In this document: positions 18,204 through 27,416 of the stretch, one piece after another
How positions within the stretch are numbered: the first letter of the stretch is position 1
How the letters are laid out: the number at the start of each line of letters is the position of its first letter
Source of the DNA: RPQJ01 sp963846885
GTDB lineage: Bacteria; Pseudomonadota; Gammaproteobacteria; Steroidobacterales; Steroidobacteraceae
Direction: 5' to 3'
Length of the DNA stretch: 64,000 nt
Assembly (NCBI GenBank): GCA_963846885.1
Contig: CAWJXS010000022.1
Span: forward strand, 124,001 to 188,000
Program-made: the position numbers and the translations under genes
The notes under the pieces: generated by a model
Told to the model about the DNA's origin: nothing
The model's database searches: none
The model's input: only the letters and a program-made list of their open reading frames with translations

Positions 18204-19183
18204 ACGACCTTCACGCGGGTGATCGCCTCCGGCAACTCGGCGGCGAACGCTCGCTGGTAGAACTCGGCCACGGTGGTGCGCTCGAGTTCGTCGCACTTGT
18301 TGAGGAACGTGACGCGGAACGCGAGCCCGACGTCGCCGAAGATCTCGGCGTTCTCGGCCCAGGCGATGACGGTGCGCGGGCTCATGACAGTGGAGATGTC
18401 GCCGTTCATGAAGCCATTGCGGGTCATGTCGGCCACGCGAACCATCGCCATGATCGTGCGGCGACCTGCATCGGTGTCGTACGCGGGCGACTTGGCCAGC
18501 ACGATCGCGGCCTCGGCGTCGTGGTCGAGGTAGTTGAGCGTGGTGACGATCGACCAGCGGTCCATCTGGCCCTGGTTGATCTGCTGCGTGCCGTGATACA
18601 GGCCGCTGGTGTCGCCCAGGCCGATCGTATTGCTGGTCGCGTACAGCCGGAAGAACGGATGCGGGCTGATGATGCGGTTCTGGTCGAGCAGCGTCAGCTT
18701 GCCGCTCGCCTCCAGCACGCGCTGGATCACGAACATCACGTCGGGCCGGCCCGCGTCGTATTCATCGAATACCAGCGCGATCGGCCGCTGCAGTGCCCAC
18801 GGCAGCAACCCCTCGCGGAATTCCGTGACCTGGCTGCCGTCCTTCACGACGATCGCATCGCGACCGACCAGGTCGATGCGGCTCACATGACCGTCGAGGT
18901 TGATGCGGATCAGCGGCCAGTTGAGCCGCGCAGCCACCTGCTCGACGTGCGTCGATTTGCCCGTGCCGTGGTACCCCTGCACCATGACCCGGCGGTTGTG
19001 CCGGAAACCCGCCAGGATCGCGAGCGTGGTGTCGGGATCGAACCGGTAGCTGTCGTCGCGGTCGGGCACGTATTCGCTGTGCCGCGAAAACGCGGGCACC
19101 AGCATGTCGCTGTTCACGCCGAACTCGCGCGCCGGCACCTCGATGTCGGGTCGCAGGTTGATCAGGTCGTCGCCGGTCGTCAT
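18200..19183 (-). CDS. cobS: CobS-like AAA+ ATPase of aerobic cobaltochelatase
   Basis: A 327-aa AAA+ ATPase of the CobS/MoxR type. Walker A is QGYHGTGKSTHVEQVAARL at about residues 95-113, in the form diagnostic of CobS. Walker B is ALVFDEYDAGRPD near residue 160, with sensor and arginine-finger regions (PFFRLYATSNTIGLGD) following. It pairs with the overlapping cobT gene. It begins 4 nt after the aldehyde dehydrogenase stop, so the operon order is ALDH-cobS-cobT-GFA-ADH. The linkage to B12-dependent methyltransferases in this window is suggestive of cobalamin supply. Confidence 0.9.
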   Translation of the reverse strand: MTTGDDLINLRPDIEVPAREFGVNSDMLVPAFSRHSEYVPDRDDSYRFDPDTTLAILAGFRHNRRVMVQGYHGTGKSTHVEQVAARLNWPLIRINLDGHVSRIDLVGRDAIVVKDGSQVTEFREGLLPWALQRPIALVFDEYDAGRPDVMFVIQRVLEASGKLTLLDQNRIISPHPFFRLYATSNTIGLGDTSGLYHGTQQINQGQMDRWSIVTTLNYLDHDAEAAIVLAKSPAYDTDAGRRTIMAMVRVADMTRNGFMNGDISTVMSPRTVIAWAENAEIFGDVGLAFRVTFLNKCDELERTTVAEFYQRAFAAELPEAITRVKVV

Positions 19184-19187
19184 GGCG

Positions 19188-20684
19188 TCAGGTTCCCAGG
19201 TGAATCCACGCAGCCTTGGTCTGCGTGTAACTCAGCAGGCCCTCGAGACACTTGTCGCCGCCCTGCCCCGACTGCTTGTAGCCCAGGAACGGCATCGTGG
19301 CGTCGCCGTGCTCCCAGCAGTTGACGTAGAGCGTGCCGGCCTCGAGGCGGCGCACGGCCTCGTGCGCCGAGCGCAGGTTGCTGGTCCACACCGAGGCCTG
19401 CAGGCCGTAGACCGTGTCGTTGGCGACGCGCAGCGCGTCGTCGAGCCCGTCAACTTCGATGAGCGTCGCGACCGGCCCGAAGATTTCTTCCTGCGCGATC
19501 GTCATGCGGTTGTCGACGTTGGTGAACAGCGCGGGATTCACGTAGTAGCCCGGGCCGTCGGGGACGTCGCCGCCGAACGCGAGCGTCGCACCTTCGTCGC
19601 GGCCCTTGCGGATGTAGCCGAGCACGCGCTCGTGCTGCTTCTGCGTCACCAGCGGGCCCATGTTGGTGGCCGGGTCGAGTGGATCGCCCGCGACGTAGGC
19701 CGTGCGGCCGCGCTCGATGAAGCGCTGCGTGAAGTCCGCGGCGATCCGGCGGTCGACCAGCAGGCGCGACCCGGCGCTGCACACCTCGCCCATCACCGCG
19801 AAGATGCCGTTGATTGCGTAGGTGACTGCGCGATCGAGGTCCTCGAGATCGTGCAGGAAGATCTGCGGCGACTTGCCGCCGCATTCGAGGCTGACACGCT
19901 TCATGTTCGACTGGCCCGCATAGACCAGCATCTTCTTGCCGGTCACGGTCGAGCCCGTAAAGGAAATCTTCGCGACGTCCGCGTGCAGCGCGAGCGGCGC
20001 GCCGGCGTCCAGCCCCGACCCACTGACGACGTTGAGCACACCGGCCGGTGCGCCGGCCCGGACGAAGAGCTCGGCCAGCAGCAGCGCGGAAAGCGGCGCC
20101 TGCTCGGCGGCCTTGAGCACGACGCAGTTGCCCGCCGCGAGCGCCGGGGCGATCTTCCAGGCGATCTGCATCAACGGGTAGTTCCAGGGCGTGATGCAGC
20201 CAACGACGCCCAGCGGCTCGCGCAGCGTGTAGTGGAACGCATCTGCAGGCGTGGCGGTGACCTTGCTCTCGACCTTGTCGGACAGCTCGGCGAAGTAGCG
20301 GAACGTGAGCGACGACTGCGGCACGTCGACTGCGACCATGTCACGGACGGGCTTGCCCATGCACAGGGAGTCGAGCAGCGTGAACTCGGCCGTGTGCTCG
20401 TCGATGAGCGCCGCGAGACGATAGATGATTTCGAGCCGTTCACGGGGAGCCAGCCGGCGCCACACGCCGGCACGATGGGCAGCGAGGCTGCTCGCGACCG
20501 CGGCGTCGACGTCGGCCGCACCACCCGCCGCGACTTCGCACAGGGGTTCGGCCGTCGCCGGATTCACGACCGTGAAGCGCGCTGCGCGTCCCGGCACGTG
20601 CTCGCCGTGGATGAAATGTCCGGTGGCGTACCGTAATCCGGCGGCCAGGCGGTGCCACTCGGCGCGGCTTTGTGGAACGGACAT
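19188..20684 (-). CDS. NAD-dependent aldehyde dehydrogenase (betaine/amino-aldehyde type)
   Basis: A 498-aa class-3 superfamily aldehyde dehydrogenase. It shows ITPWNYPL near residue 155, the cofactor motif FTGSTVTGKKM, the catalytic glutamate in LECGGKSP near residue 257 and the catalytic cysteine in GEVCSAGSR near residue 290. QEEIFGPV and a Y-K-S-G-like C-terminal box are also present. The start at 20684 is chosen over 20711 because the extra nine residues lack homology and an AGGTG box precedes it. With BetA nearby, betaine aldehyde is a reasonable substrate; gamma-aminobutyraldehyde-type substrates are alternatives. Confidence 0.88.
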   Translation of the reverse strand: MSVPQSRAEWHRLAAGLRYATGHFIHGEHVPGRAARFTVVNPATAEPLCEVAAGGAADVDAAVASSLAAHRAGVWRRLAPRERLEIIYRLAALIDEHTAEFTLLDSLCMGKPVRDMVAVDVPQSSLTFRYFAELSDKVESKVTATPADAFHYTLREPLGVVGCITPWNYPLMQIAWKIAPALAAGNCVVLKAAEQAPLSALLLAELFVRAGAPAGVLNVVSGSGLDAGAPLALHADVAKISFTGSTVTGKKMLVYAGQSNMKRVSLECGGKSPQIFLHDLEDLDRAVTYAINGIFAVMGEVCSAGSRLLVDRRIAADFTQRFIERGRTAYVAGDPLDPATNMGPLVTQKQHERVLGYIRKGRDEGATLAFGGDVPDGPGYYVNPALFTNVDNRMTIAQEEIFGPVATLIEVDGLDDALRVANDTVYGLQASVWTSNLRSAHEAVRRLEAGTLYVNCWEHGDATMPFLGYKQSGQGGDKCLEGLLSYTQTKAAWIHLGT

Positions 20685-20901
20685 CTGCACCTCGAAATCA
20701 GTGGGCCGCATGGGTGCGGCGGCGGGCCCGCAAGTTTAACGGCTTCACGCCCCCTGCGACCGTTCACGTTGCCCGCGCACGGCACAAAGTTTTCCCGACT
20801 GGTAGATAAATCTTTAGGCGGCCCGCCGACGATTCATGCGAGTCTTGCGCACGCCCGGGCGGCTCGACCGCCCGCCGCTGTAACCCTTTTCGGAGTGGCC
20901 C

Positions 20902-22497
20902 GTGACAGATTCCCCGACCCCGGCCCGCCGGCCGTCCGGGCGCGACGCCCGCCGGGCGCAGCGCGCCGCACCCCTGCCCGACCACCTCCGCCCCGTCCAG
21001 CCCGGCATGACTTCCGGCCGCTACCTGCCGCTGGCCCCCGCCGACGTCGAGAAAATCCATCGGACTGCGTTGCGCCTGCTGGCAGAAGTGGGGCTCGCCG
21101 ACGCGCCCCCCAGTGGCGTCGAGTACCTCACGCAGGCGGGTTGCACGCTGAACGAGAACGGGCGGCTGCTCTTTCCGGCCTCCGTCGTCGAGGACACGCT
21201 GGCCAAGGCGGCGCGCAACTTCGTGCTGCACGCGCAGGACCCGCGCTATGACCTCGAGCCCTGGGGCAAGCGTTCGTACTTCGGCACCGCCGGGGCCGCC
21301 GTGAGCATGGTCGACCCGCGCACCGGCTATCGCGAATCGACGATCAAGGACTTGTTCGACATCGGCCGCATCGTCGACCTGATGGAGCACATCCACTTCT
21401 TCCAGCGTGCCGTGGTCCCGCGCGACATCCCCGACCCGTTCGAGATGGACTTCAACACCTGCTACGCCGCCGTCTCGTCGACGACCAAGCATGTCGGCAG
21501 CAGCTGGGTGCAGCCGGAGCACGTCGAGGCCTCGCTCGAGATGCTGCACCTGATCGCGGGTGGCGAGCAGCAATGGCGCGAGCGTCCGTTCGTGAGCCAG
21601 TCGAACTGCTTCGTGGTGCCGCCCATGAAGTTCGCGACCGACGCGTGCAAGTGCCTCGAGGTGGCGGTGCGTGGCGGCATGCCCGTGCTGTTGCTCTCGG
21701 CCGGCCAGGCGGGCGCGACCGCACCGGCCGCGCTGGCAGGCGCCCTGGCGCAGGAAGTGGCCGAGTGCCTGGCGGGCCTCGTGTACGTCAACGCGATCAA
21801 GCCCGGGCACCCCGCGATTTTCGGCACCTGGTGCTTCGTCTCCGACCTGCGCACGGGCGCCATGTCGGGCGGCAGCCCCGAGCAGGCGCTGCTTTCGGCA
21901 GCGGCCGCGCAGATGTCGCACTTCTACAACCTGACCGGCGGCACGGCGTCGGGCATGACCGATTCGAAGCTGCCGGACGGCCAGGCCGGCGCCGAGAAGG
22001 CGCTGAACCACGCGCTCGTCGGCAACGCCGGCGCGAACATGATCTACGAGTCGGCGGGCATGCACGCCAGCCTGCTGGGTTACTCGCTCGAAAGCCTCAT
22101 CATCGACAACGACATCATCGGCGCGGCGCAGCGCACGATCAAAGGCATCGTCGTGGACGACGAGCGGCTTTCGTTCGAGACGATCAGGGACGTCTGCCTC
22201 AACGGTCCGGGGCACTTCCTGGGCAGCGAGCAGACGCTGCAACTCATGCAGACCGAGTACCTCTACCCCGGCATCGGCGATCGCAAGAGCCCGAACGAGT
22301 GGAACGAGCAAGGGGCGCTCGACATCTCGCAGCGTGCGATGGCCAAGGTCGAGGAAATCCTCGGTCACCACTTCCCGTCCCACGTGGCCGAAGCCGTCGA
22401 CGCCGAGATCCGCCGACGCTTCCCGGTGAAGCTCGACCGGTCGCACATGCGGCCGACCGCCGAGTCCGCGGCGACCCGGCGAGTCGGCGCCCGCTGA
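20902..22497 (+). CDS. Trimethylamine methyltransferase (MttB) family protein, no pyrrolysine
   Basis: A 531-aa protein of the MttB superfamily. The Arg/Pro-rich N-terminus is followed by the typical LSxADVxxIHxxALxLLxxVG-like segment (residues 45-65), GTAGAAVSMVDPRTG near residue 130 and GGTASGMTDSK near residue 345. The frame is continuous with no internal UAG, so it lacks pyrrolysine and belongs with the glycine-betaine/proline-betaine/carnitine type (MtgB, MtpB, MtcB). Those transfer a methyl from a quaternary amine to a corrinoid protein. It precedes two FAD-GcvT dehydrogenase genes (16 and 7 nt gaps) and diverges from the ALDH operon. Substrate is inferred, not proven. Confidence 0.9.
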   Translation: MTDSPTPARRPSGRDARRAQRAAPLPDHLRPVQPGMTSGRYLPLAPADVEKIHRTALRLLAEVGLADAPPSGVEYLTQAGCTLNENGRLLFPASVVEDTLAKAARNFVLHAQDPRYDLEPWGKRSYFGTAGAAVSMVDPRTGYRESTIKDLFDIGRIVDLMEHIHFFQRAVVPRDIPDPFEMDFNTCYAAVSSTTKHVGSSWVQPEHVEASLEMLHLIAGGEQQWRERPFVSQSNCFVVPPMKFATDACKCLEVAVRGGMPVLLLSAGQAGATAPAALAGALAQEVAECLAGLVYVNAIKPGHPAIFGTWCFVSDLRTGAMSGGSPEQALLSAAAAQMSHFYNLTGGTASGMTDSKLPDGQAGAEKALNHALVGNAGANMIYESAGMHASLLGYSLESLIIDNDIIGAAQRTIKGIVVDDERLSFETIRDVCLNGPGHFLGSEQTLQLMQTEYLYPGIGDRKSPNEWNEQGALDISQRAMAKVEEILGHHFPSHVAEAVDAEIRRRFPVKLDRSHMRPTAESAATRRVGAR

Positions 22498-22513
22498 TCG
22501 CGGGGCGGCACGG

Positions 22514-24973
22514 ATGGCACTTCCGGCACACGCGAACGTCGTCATCGTCGGGGGCGGCATCGCCGGCTGTTCGATTGCGTACCACCTGACCCGCATCGGC
22601 ATCACCGACGTGGTCCTGCTCGAGCGCAAACAGCTCACCTGCGGCACCACGTGGCATGCCGCGGGCCTCGTCGGCCAGTTGCGCGCCACCAGCAACCTGA
22701 CCGAGCTGGCCAAGTACACGGCCGATCTGTACCACTCGCTCGAAGCCGAGACCGGCCAGGCCACCGGCTTCAAGCAGAATGGTTCGATCAGCGTCGCCAA
22801 GACGGCGGCACGGCTGGAAGAGCTGAAGCGCGGCGCATCGATGGGCAAGACGTTCGGCTTGGCGGTCGACGAACTCACGACCGGCGAGATCAAGGAACGC
22901 TGGCCGCTGCTCGAAGTCGGCGACGTCGTCGGCGGCATCTTCCTGCCCAAGGACGGCCAGACCAACCCGATCGACACCACGCAGGCGCTGGCCAAGGGCG
23001 CCAAGCAGCGTGGCGCAAAGATCTTCGAGAACACCAGGGTCGAACGTGTGCGCGTGGAGAAAGGACGCGCCGTCGGTGTCGAAACCGAGTCCGGCTACAT
23101 TGCAGCAGACACCGTGGTGCTCTGCGCGGGCATGTGGTCGCAACGCATGGCGGCCGACATCGGCGTGGCCGTGCCCCTGCACGCCGCCGAGCATTTCTAC
23201 ATCGTCACCGAGCCCATGCAGGGGCTGCCCGGCAACCTGCCCGTGCTGCGCGTGCAGGACGAATGCGCGTACTACAAGGAAGACGCCGGCAAGCTGCTGA
23301 TGGGCTGCTTCGAGCCCGTGGCCAAGCCCTGGGGCATGCAGGGCATCCCGGACGATTTCTGCTTCGATTCGTTGCCCGAAGACTACGACCATTTCGAGCC
23401 CATCCTCGAGGCAGCCGTCCGCCGCGTGCCGGCACTCGGCTCCGCCGGCATCGCGCTCTTTTTCAACGGTCCCGAGAGCTTCACGCCCGACGATCGCTAT
23501 TACATCGGCGAGACGCCGGAGGTGCGCGACCTCTTCGTCGCCACGGGCTTCAACTCGGTGGGTATCGCGGCGAGCGGCGGCGCCGGCAAAGTCGTGGCCG
23601 ACTGGATCCGCGACCGTCGTCCACCCATGGACCTGGCCGACGTCGACGTGCGTCGCGTGATGCCGTTCCAGGCCAACAAGCGGTACCTGCGCGATCGCAC
23701 GGTGGAAACGCTCGGCCTGCTCTATGCGATGCACTGGCCGTACTACCAGTACCAGACTGCGCGCAATGCGCGGCGCACGCCGCTGCACGATCGGCTCGTC
23801 GCGGCCGGGGCCTGCATGGGCGAGACCGCCGGCTGGGAGCGGCCCAACTGGTACGCGGCCCCGGGCTCCGCGCCGCGCTACGAATACTCGTATGGCCGGC
23901 AGAACTGGTTCGACGCGTGCCGCGCCGAATGCGAAGCCGTGCGCGACCGCGTGGCGCTGTTCGACCAGACCTGCTTCGCGAAATTCCTGGTGCAGGGCCG
24001 TGATGCCTGCGCCGTGCTGAACGAGCTGTCGACGTCGAACGTCGACGTTCCTGCCGGCCGCATCGTCTACACGCAGTGGCTCAACGAGCGCGGCGGCATC
24101 GAGGCCGACCTCACGATCACCCGCCTGGCCGAGCGCGAGTTCATGGTCGTCACGTCGGCCATCTGCCAGACGCGCGACCTGGCTTGGCTGCGACGGGCCA
24201 TCGAATCGCGACCGGACGCCCACTGCACGGTCACCGACGTGACCTCAGGTGTAGCGATGCTCGGCGTCATGGGTCCGCGCAGCCGCGAGCTGCTGCAGCA
24301 GGTGTCGGGCGCAGACCTCTCCAATGCGACGCACCCCTTCGGTCATTCGCGCGAGATCGAGATCGGCTACGCCAAGGTGCGCGCGAGTCGCATCACCTAC
24401 GTGGGCGAACTGGGCTGGGAGCTCTACCTGCCGACCGAGCACTGCCTCGACGTGTACGAGCAACTGCTGCAGGCAGGCGCTCCGCTGGGATTGACGCACG
24501 CGGGCTATCACGCGATGGGCGCCTGCCGCGTCGAGAAGGGCTACAAGCACTGGAGCCACGACATCGGGGACGAGGACACGCCGCTCGACGCGGGCCTCGG
24601 GTTCACGGTGGCCTGGGACAAACCCGGCGGATTCGTCGGCCGCGAGGCACTGCTGGCGCAGAAGGCCGCGGGACCGCTCAAGCGGCGACTGGTGCAGGTC
24701 ATGCTCGAGGATGCGTCCGACGCGGCCCCGCTGCTCTATCACGAGGAGCCGATCGTGCGCGACGGCGTCATCGTCGGCTCCATCCGCTCGGGCGCCTGGG
24801 GCCACCGGCTCGGCCGCTCCATCGGCATGGGTTACGTGACGTGCGCCGCCGGCGTCACGCCGGAATGGCTCGCGTCCGGCCAGTGGGAAGTCGAAGTCGC
24901 GTGCCGGCGCCATGCCTGCCGCGTGCAACTGCAGCCTTGGTATGACCCGCGCAACGAGCGCATCAGGAGTTGA
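22514..24973 (+). CDS. FAD-GcvT fusion dehydrogenase (dimethylglycine/sarcosine dehydrogenase family), copy 1
   Basis: An 819-aa two-domain enzyme. The N-terminal FAD domain has IVGGGIAGCSIAYHLTR at residues 12-28 and the TTWHAAGLVG box, in which family members carry the FAD-linking histidine. The C-terminal half (from about residue 430) is a GcvT/aminomethyltransferase fold with YVGELGWELYLP and GYKHWSHDIGDEDTPLDAG. The family oxidatively removes an N-methyl group from dimethylglycine or sarcosine and hands the methylene to THF at the second site. It is co-directional with the upstream MttB gene, which suggests they act on successive methyl groups of one substrate. Confidence 0.88.
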   Translation: MALPAHANVVIVGGGIAGCSIAYHLTRIGITDVVLLERKQLTCGTTWHAAGLVGQLRATSNLTELAKYTADLYHSLEAETGQATGFKQNGSISVAKTAARLEELKRGASMGKTFGLAVDELTTGEIKERWPLLEVGDVVGGIFLPKDGQTNPIDTTQALAKGAKQRGAKIFENTRVERVRVEKGRAVGVETESGYIAADTVVLCAGMWSQRMAADIGVAVPLHAAEHFYIVTEPMQGLPGNLPVLRVQDECAYYKEDAGKLLMGCFEPVAKPWGMQGIPDDFCFDSLPEDYDHFEPILEAAVRRVPALGSAGIALFFNGPESFTPDDRYYIGETPEVRDLFVATGFNSVGIAASGGAGKVVADWIRDRRPPMDLADVDVRRVMPFQANKRYLRDRTVETLGLLYAMHWPYYQYQTARNARRTPLHDRLVAAGACMGETAGWERPNWYAAPGSAPRYEYSYGRQNWFDACRAECEAVRDRVALFDQTCFAKFLVQGRDACAVLNELSTSNVDVPAGRIVYTQWLNERGGIEADLTITRLAEREFMVVTSAICQTRDLAWLRRAIESRPDAHCTVTDVTSGVAMLGVMGPRSRELLQQVSGADLSNATHPFGHSREIEIGYAKVRASRITYVGELGWELYLPTEHCLDVYEQLLQAGAPLGLTHAGYHAMGACRVEKGYKHWSHDIGDEDTPLDAGLGFTVAWDKPGGFVGREALLAQKAAGPLKRRLVQVMLEDASDAAPLLYHEEPIVRDGVIVGSIRSGAWGHRLGRSIGMGYVTCAAGVTPEWLASGQWEVEVACRRHACRVQLQPWYDPRNERIRS

Positions 24974-24980
24974 GCACAGC

Positions 24981-27405
24981 ATGAAGACGCATGCCCGGGT
25001 GATCGTGATCGGCGGCGGGTCCGTCGGCTGCAGTGCCCTCTATCACCTGACGCAGCTCGGGCTCACCGACGTCGTGCTGCTCGAACGCGACGAACTCACG
25101 GCCGGCTCCACCTGGCACGCCGCGGGCAATTGCCCCAATTTCTCGACCTCGTGGAACGTGATCAAGCTGCAGCGGCACAGCACGAAGCTGTATTCGACGC
25201 TGGCAGAGAAGGTTGGCTACGACATCAATTACCACGTCACGGGCAGCGTGCGTCTCGCGCACACGCGGGACCGCGTCGACGAATTCAGGCACGTCGTCTC
25301 GCAGGCCCATGCGCAGGGCATCGAATTCGAGATGCTGAGCCCGGCCGAGATCGTCGAACGCCATCCGTTCGTAGACACGACCGACATCCTCGCCGGCCTC
25401 TATGACCCGTACGACGGCGACATCGACCCGGCACAGCTCACGCAGGCGCTCGCCAAGGGTGCGCGCGATGCAGGCGCGACCATCTACCGCGGCACCAAGG
25501 TCACGGCGATCGAACGCCTGCCTTCGGGCGAATGGAAGGTGCACACCAACAAGGGTGCGATCCAGGCCGAGTCCGTCATCAACGCCGCGGGTTATCGCGG
25601 CGGCGAGATCGCGGCGATGGTGGGCGAGTACCTGCCGATCGTCACGCTATCGCATCAGTACCTGATTACCGAGGACATCCCTGCCCTGCTCGACCGCGGC
25701 GCAGCGCGACTGCCCCTGCTGCGCGACCCGGACGTCAGCTATTACATGCGCCAGGAACGCCACGGCCTGATCCTCGGCCCGTACGAGTGGAAAGCCACCG
25801 CGCACTGGCTGGACAAGATTCCAGACGAGTTCGCGAACCAGCTGTTCGACGACGACCTGGGCCGGCTCGAGAAATACATCGAAGCCGCTTGCGAGCGCGT
25901 GCCGATCCTGGGCACGGCTGGCGTCAAGAAAGTCATCAACGGCCCGATTCCGTACGCCCCCGACGGCAATCCGCTGATCGGGCCCGCGCCGGGACTGCCA
26001 GGCTTCTACCACTGCTGCGCGTTCACGTTCGGCATCGCGCAGGCCGGCGGCGCCGGCAAGATCATTGCCGAGTGGGTCGCGCACGGCCAGCCCGAGTGGG
26101 ATGTGTGGCCGCTCGATTCGCGGCGGTACCTCGACTACGCGAACGACAAGTTCGTGCTGGCCAAGGCGATCGAGACCTACCAGCACGAGTACGGCATCGG
26201 TTACCCCGCCGAGGAACGTCCGGCAGGCCGCCTGGCCAAGACCTCGCCCGCCTATCTGCGACTGGCGGCGAAGGGCGCAAAGTTCGGTGCACGCGGCGGC
26301 TGGGAACGCGCGGTGTACTTTCCGCAAGCAGGCGATCCGGTCGAACCCGAGGTCTCGTTCCGCCGCCCCGCCTGGCACAAGGCCATCGCGCGCGAATGCG
26401 AGGCCGCGGCACAACGCGTCGCCGTGCTCGACCTGCCCGGCTTCACCAAGTTCGAGGTGACGGGTGCCGGTGCGGCAGCGTGGCTCGATCACATGGTGGC
26501 CGGCGTCGTGCCGCAGCCTGGACGCACTGCCCTCAACTACTTCCTGAATGACAAGGGCGGCATCATCACCGAGATGACGCTGACCAACCTCGGCGGCGGC
26601 CGCTACTGGCTGATCAGCGCCGCGGCCGGCGAGAAGCACGACGAGCACTGGCTCCGCGAGCACCTGCCCGCGGACGGCTCGGTGCGCATCGACAACGTCT
26701 CGGCGCGCTATGGCTCGCTGATCGTGGTCGGCCCGCGCTCGCGTGAACTGCTTGCACAGTTGACGCGGGCGGACCTTTCCAACGCCGCGTTCCCGTGGCT
26801 CGCCGTGCGCACGATCGACATCGGCTATACCAAAGCCATCGCGTTGCGCGTCAACTACGTGGGCGAACTGGGCTGGGAACTGCACGTTCCCGCCGAACAC
26901 GTGCTCTCGGTCTACGACCTGATCTGGGCCGCGGGCGAGCCGCTCGGCATCGCCGACTACGGCCTGTACGCGATGGACAGCCTGCGGCTCGAGAAGTGCT
27001 ACCGCGGCTGGAAGGGCGACCTCACCAGCGAATACACGCCGTTCATGGCGTCGCTCGACCGCTTCGTGAAGCTCGACAAGCCGGGCGGCTTCATCGGGCA
27101 GGATGCGCTGCGGCGGGAGGCACAGACAGGGCCCGTCGAGCGTTTCGTGCCGTTGCTGGTCGACGCGACGGATGCGGATGCAGCGGCCGTGTCGATCGTC
27201 TACGACGGCGACAAGGTCGTGGGGCTGGTGACGTCGGGCGGCTATGGCTACCGGCTGCGAGCCGAGCATTGCACTCGCCTACGTGCGCACGGACCTGGCC
27301 GTGCCGGGCACCGTGCTCGAGGTGGAAATCCTCGGCGAGCGGCGCCGCGCGGTGGTTGGGAAAGAGCCGCTCTACGATCCGGAGAACCAGCGGTTGCGCA
27401 GCTGA
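24981..27405 (+). CDS. FAD-GcvT fusion dehydrogenase, copy 2, one frameshift near the 3' end
   Basis: About 808 aa when joined. It has the FAD motif VIGGGSVGCSALYHLTQ (residues 9-25), the STWHAAGNCPNF box, which diverges after WHAAG from the other copies, and a C-terminal GcvT domain with YVGELGWELHVP. The frame breaks near 27257-27268 after GGYGYRL. The expected tail SIALAYVRTDLAVPG continues one frame over and stops at 27403-27405. Read in the first frame alone the protein has an unrelated C-terminus. The indel sits at CTGCGAGCCGAG and could be a consensus error. The gene starts 7 nt after copy 1. Confidence 0.82.
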
Positions 27406-27416
27406 CGGCCCTGCAG

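Noticed and set aside
20902..22497. Pyrrolysine-containing trimethylamine methyltransferase
   Set aside because: No in-frame UAG in either MttB-family gene and no pyl genes in the window.
20764..23034. 756-codon minus-strand ORF opposite MttB copy 1
   Set aside because: Antisense shadow; no family motif, and it overlaps the clear MttB and FAD-GcvT genes.
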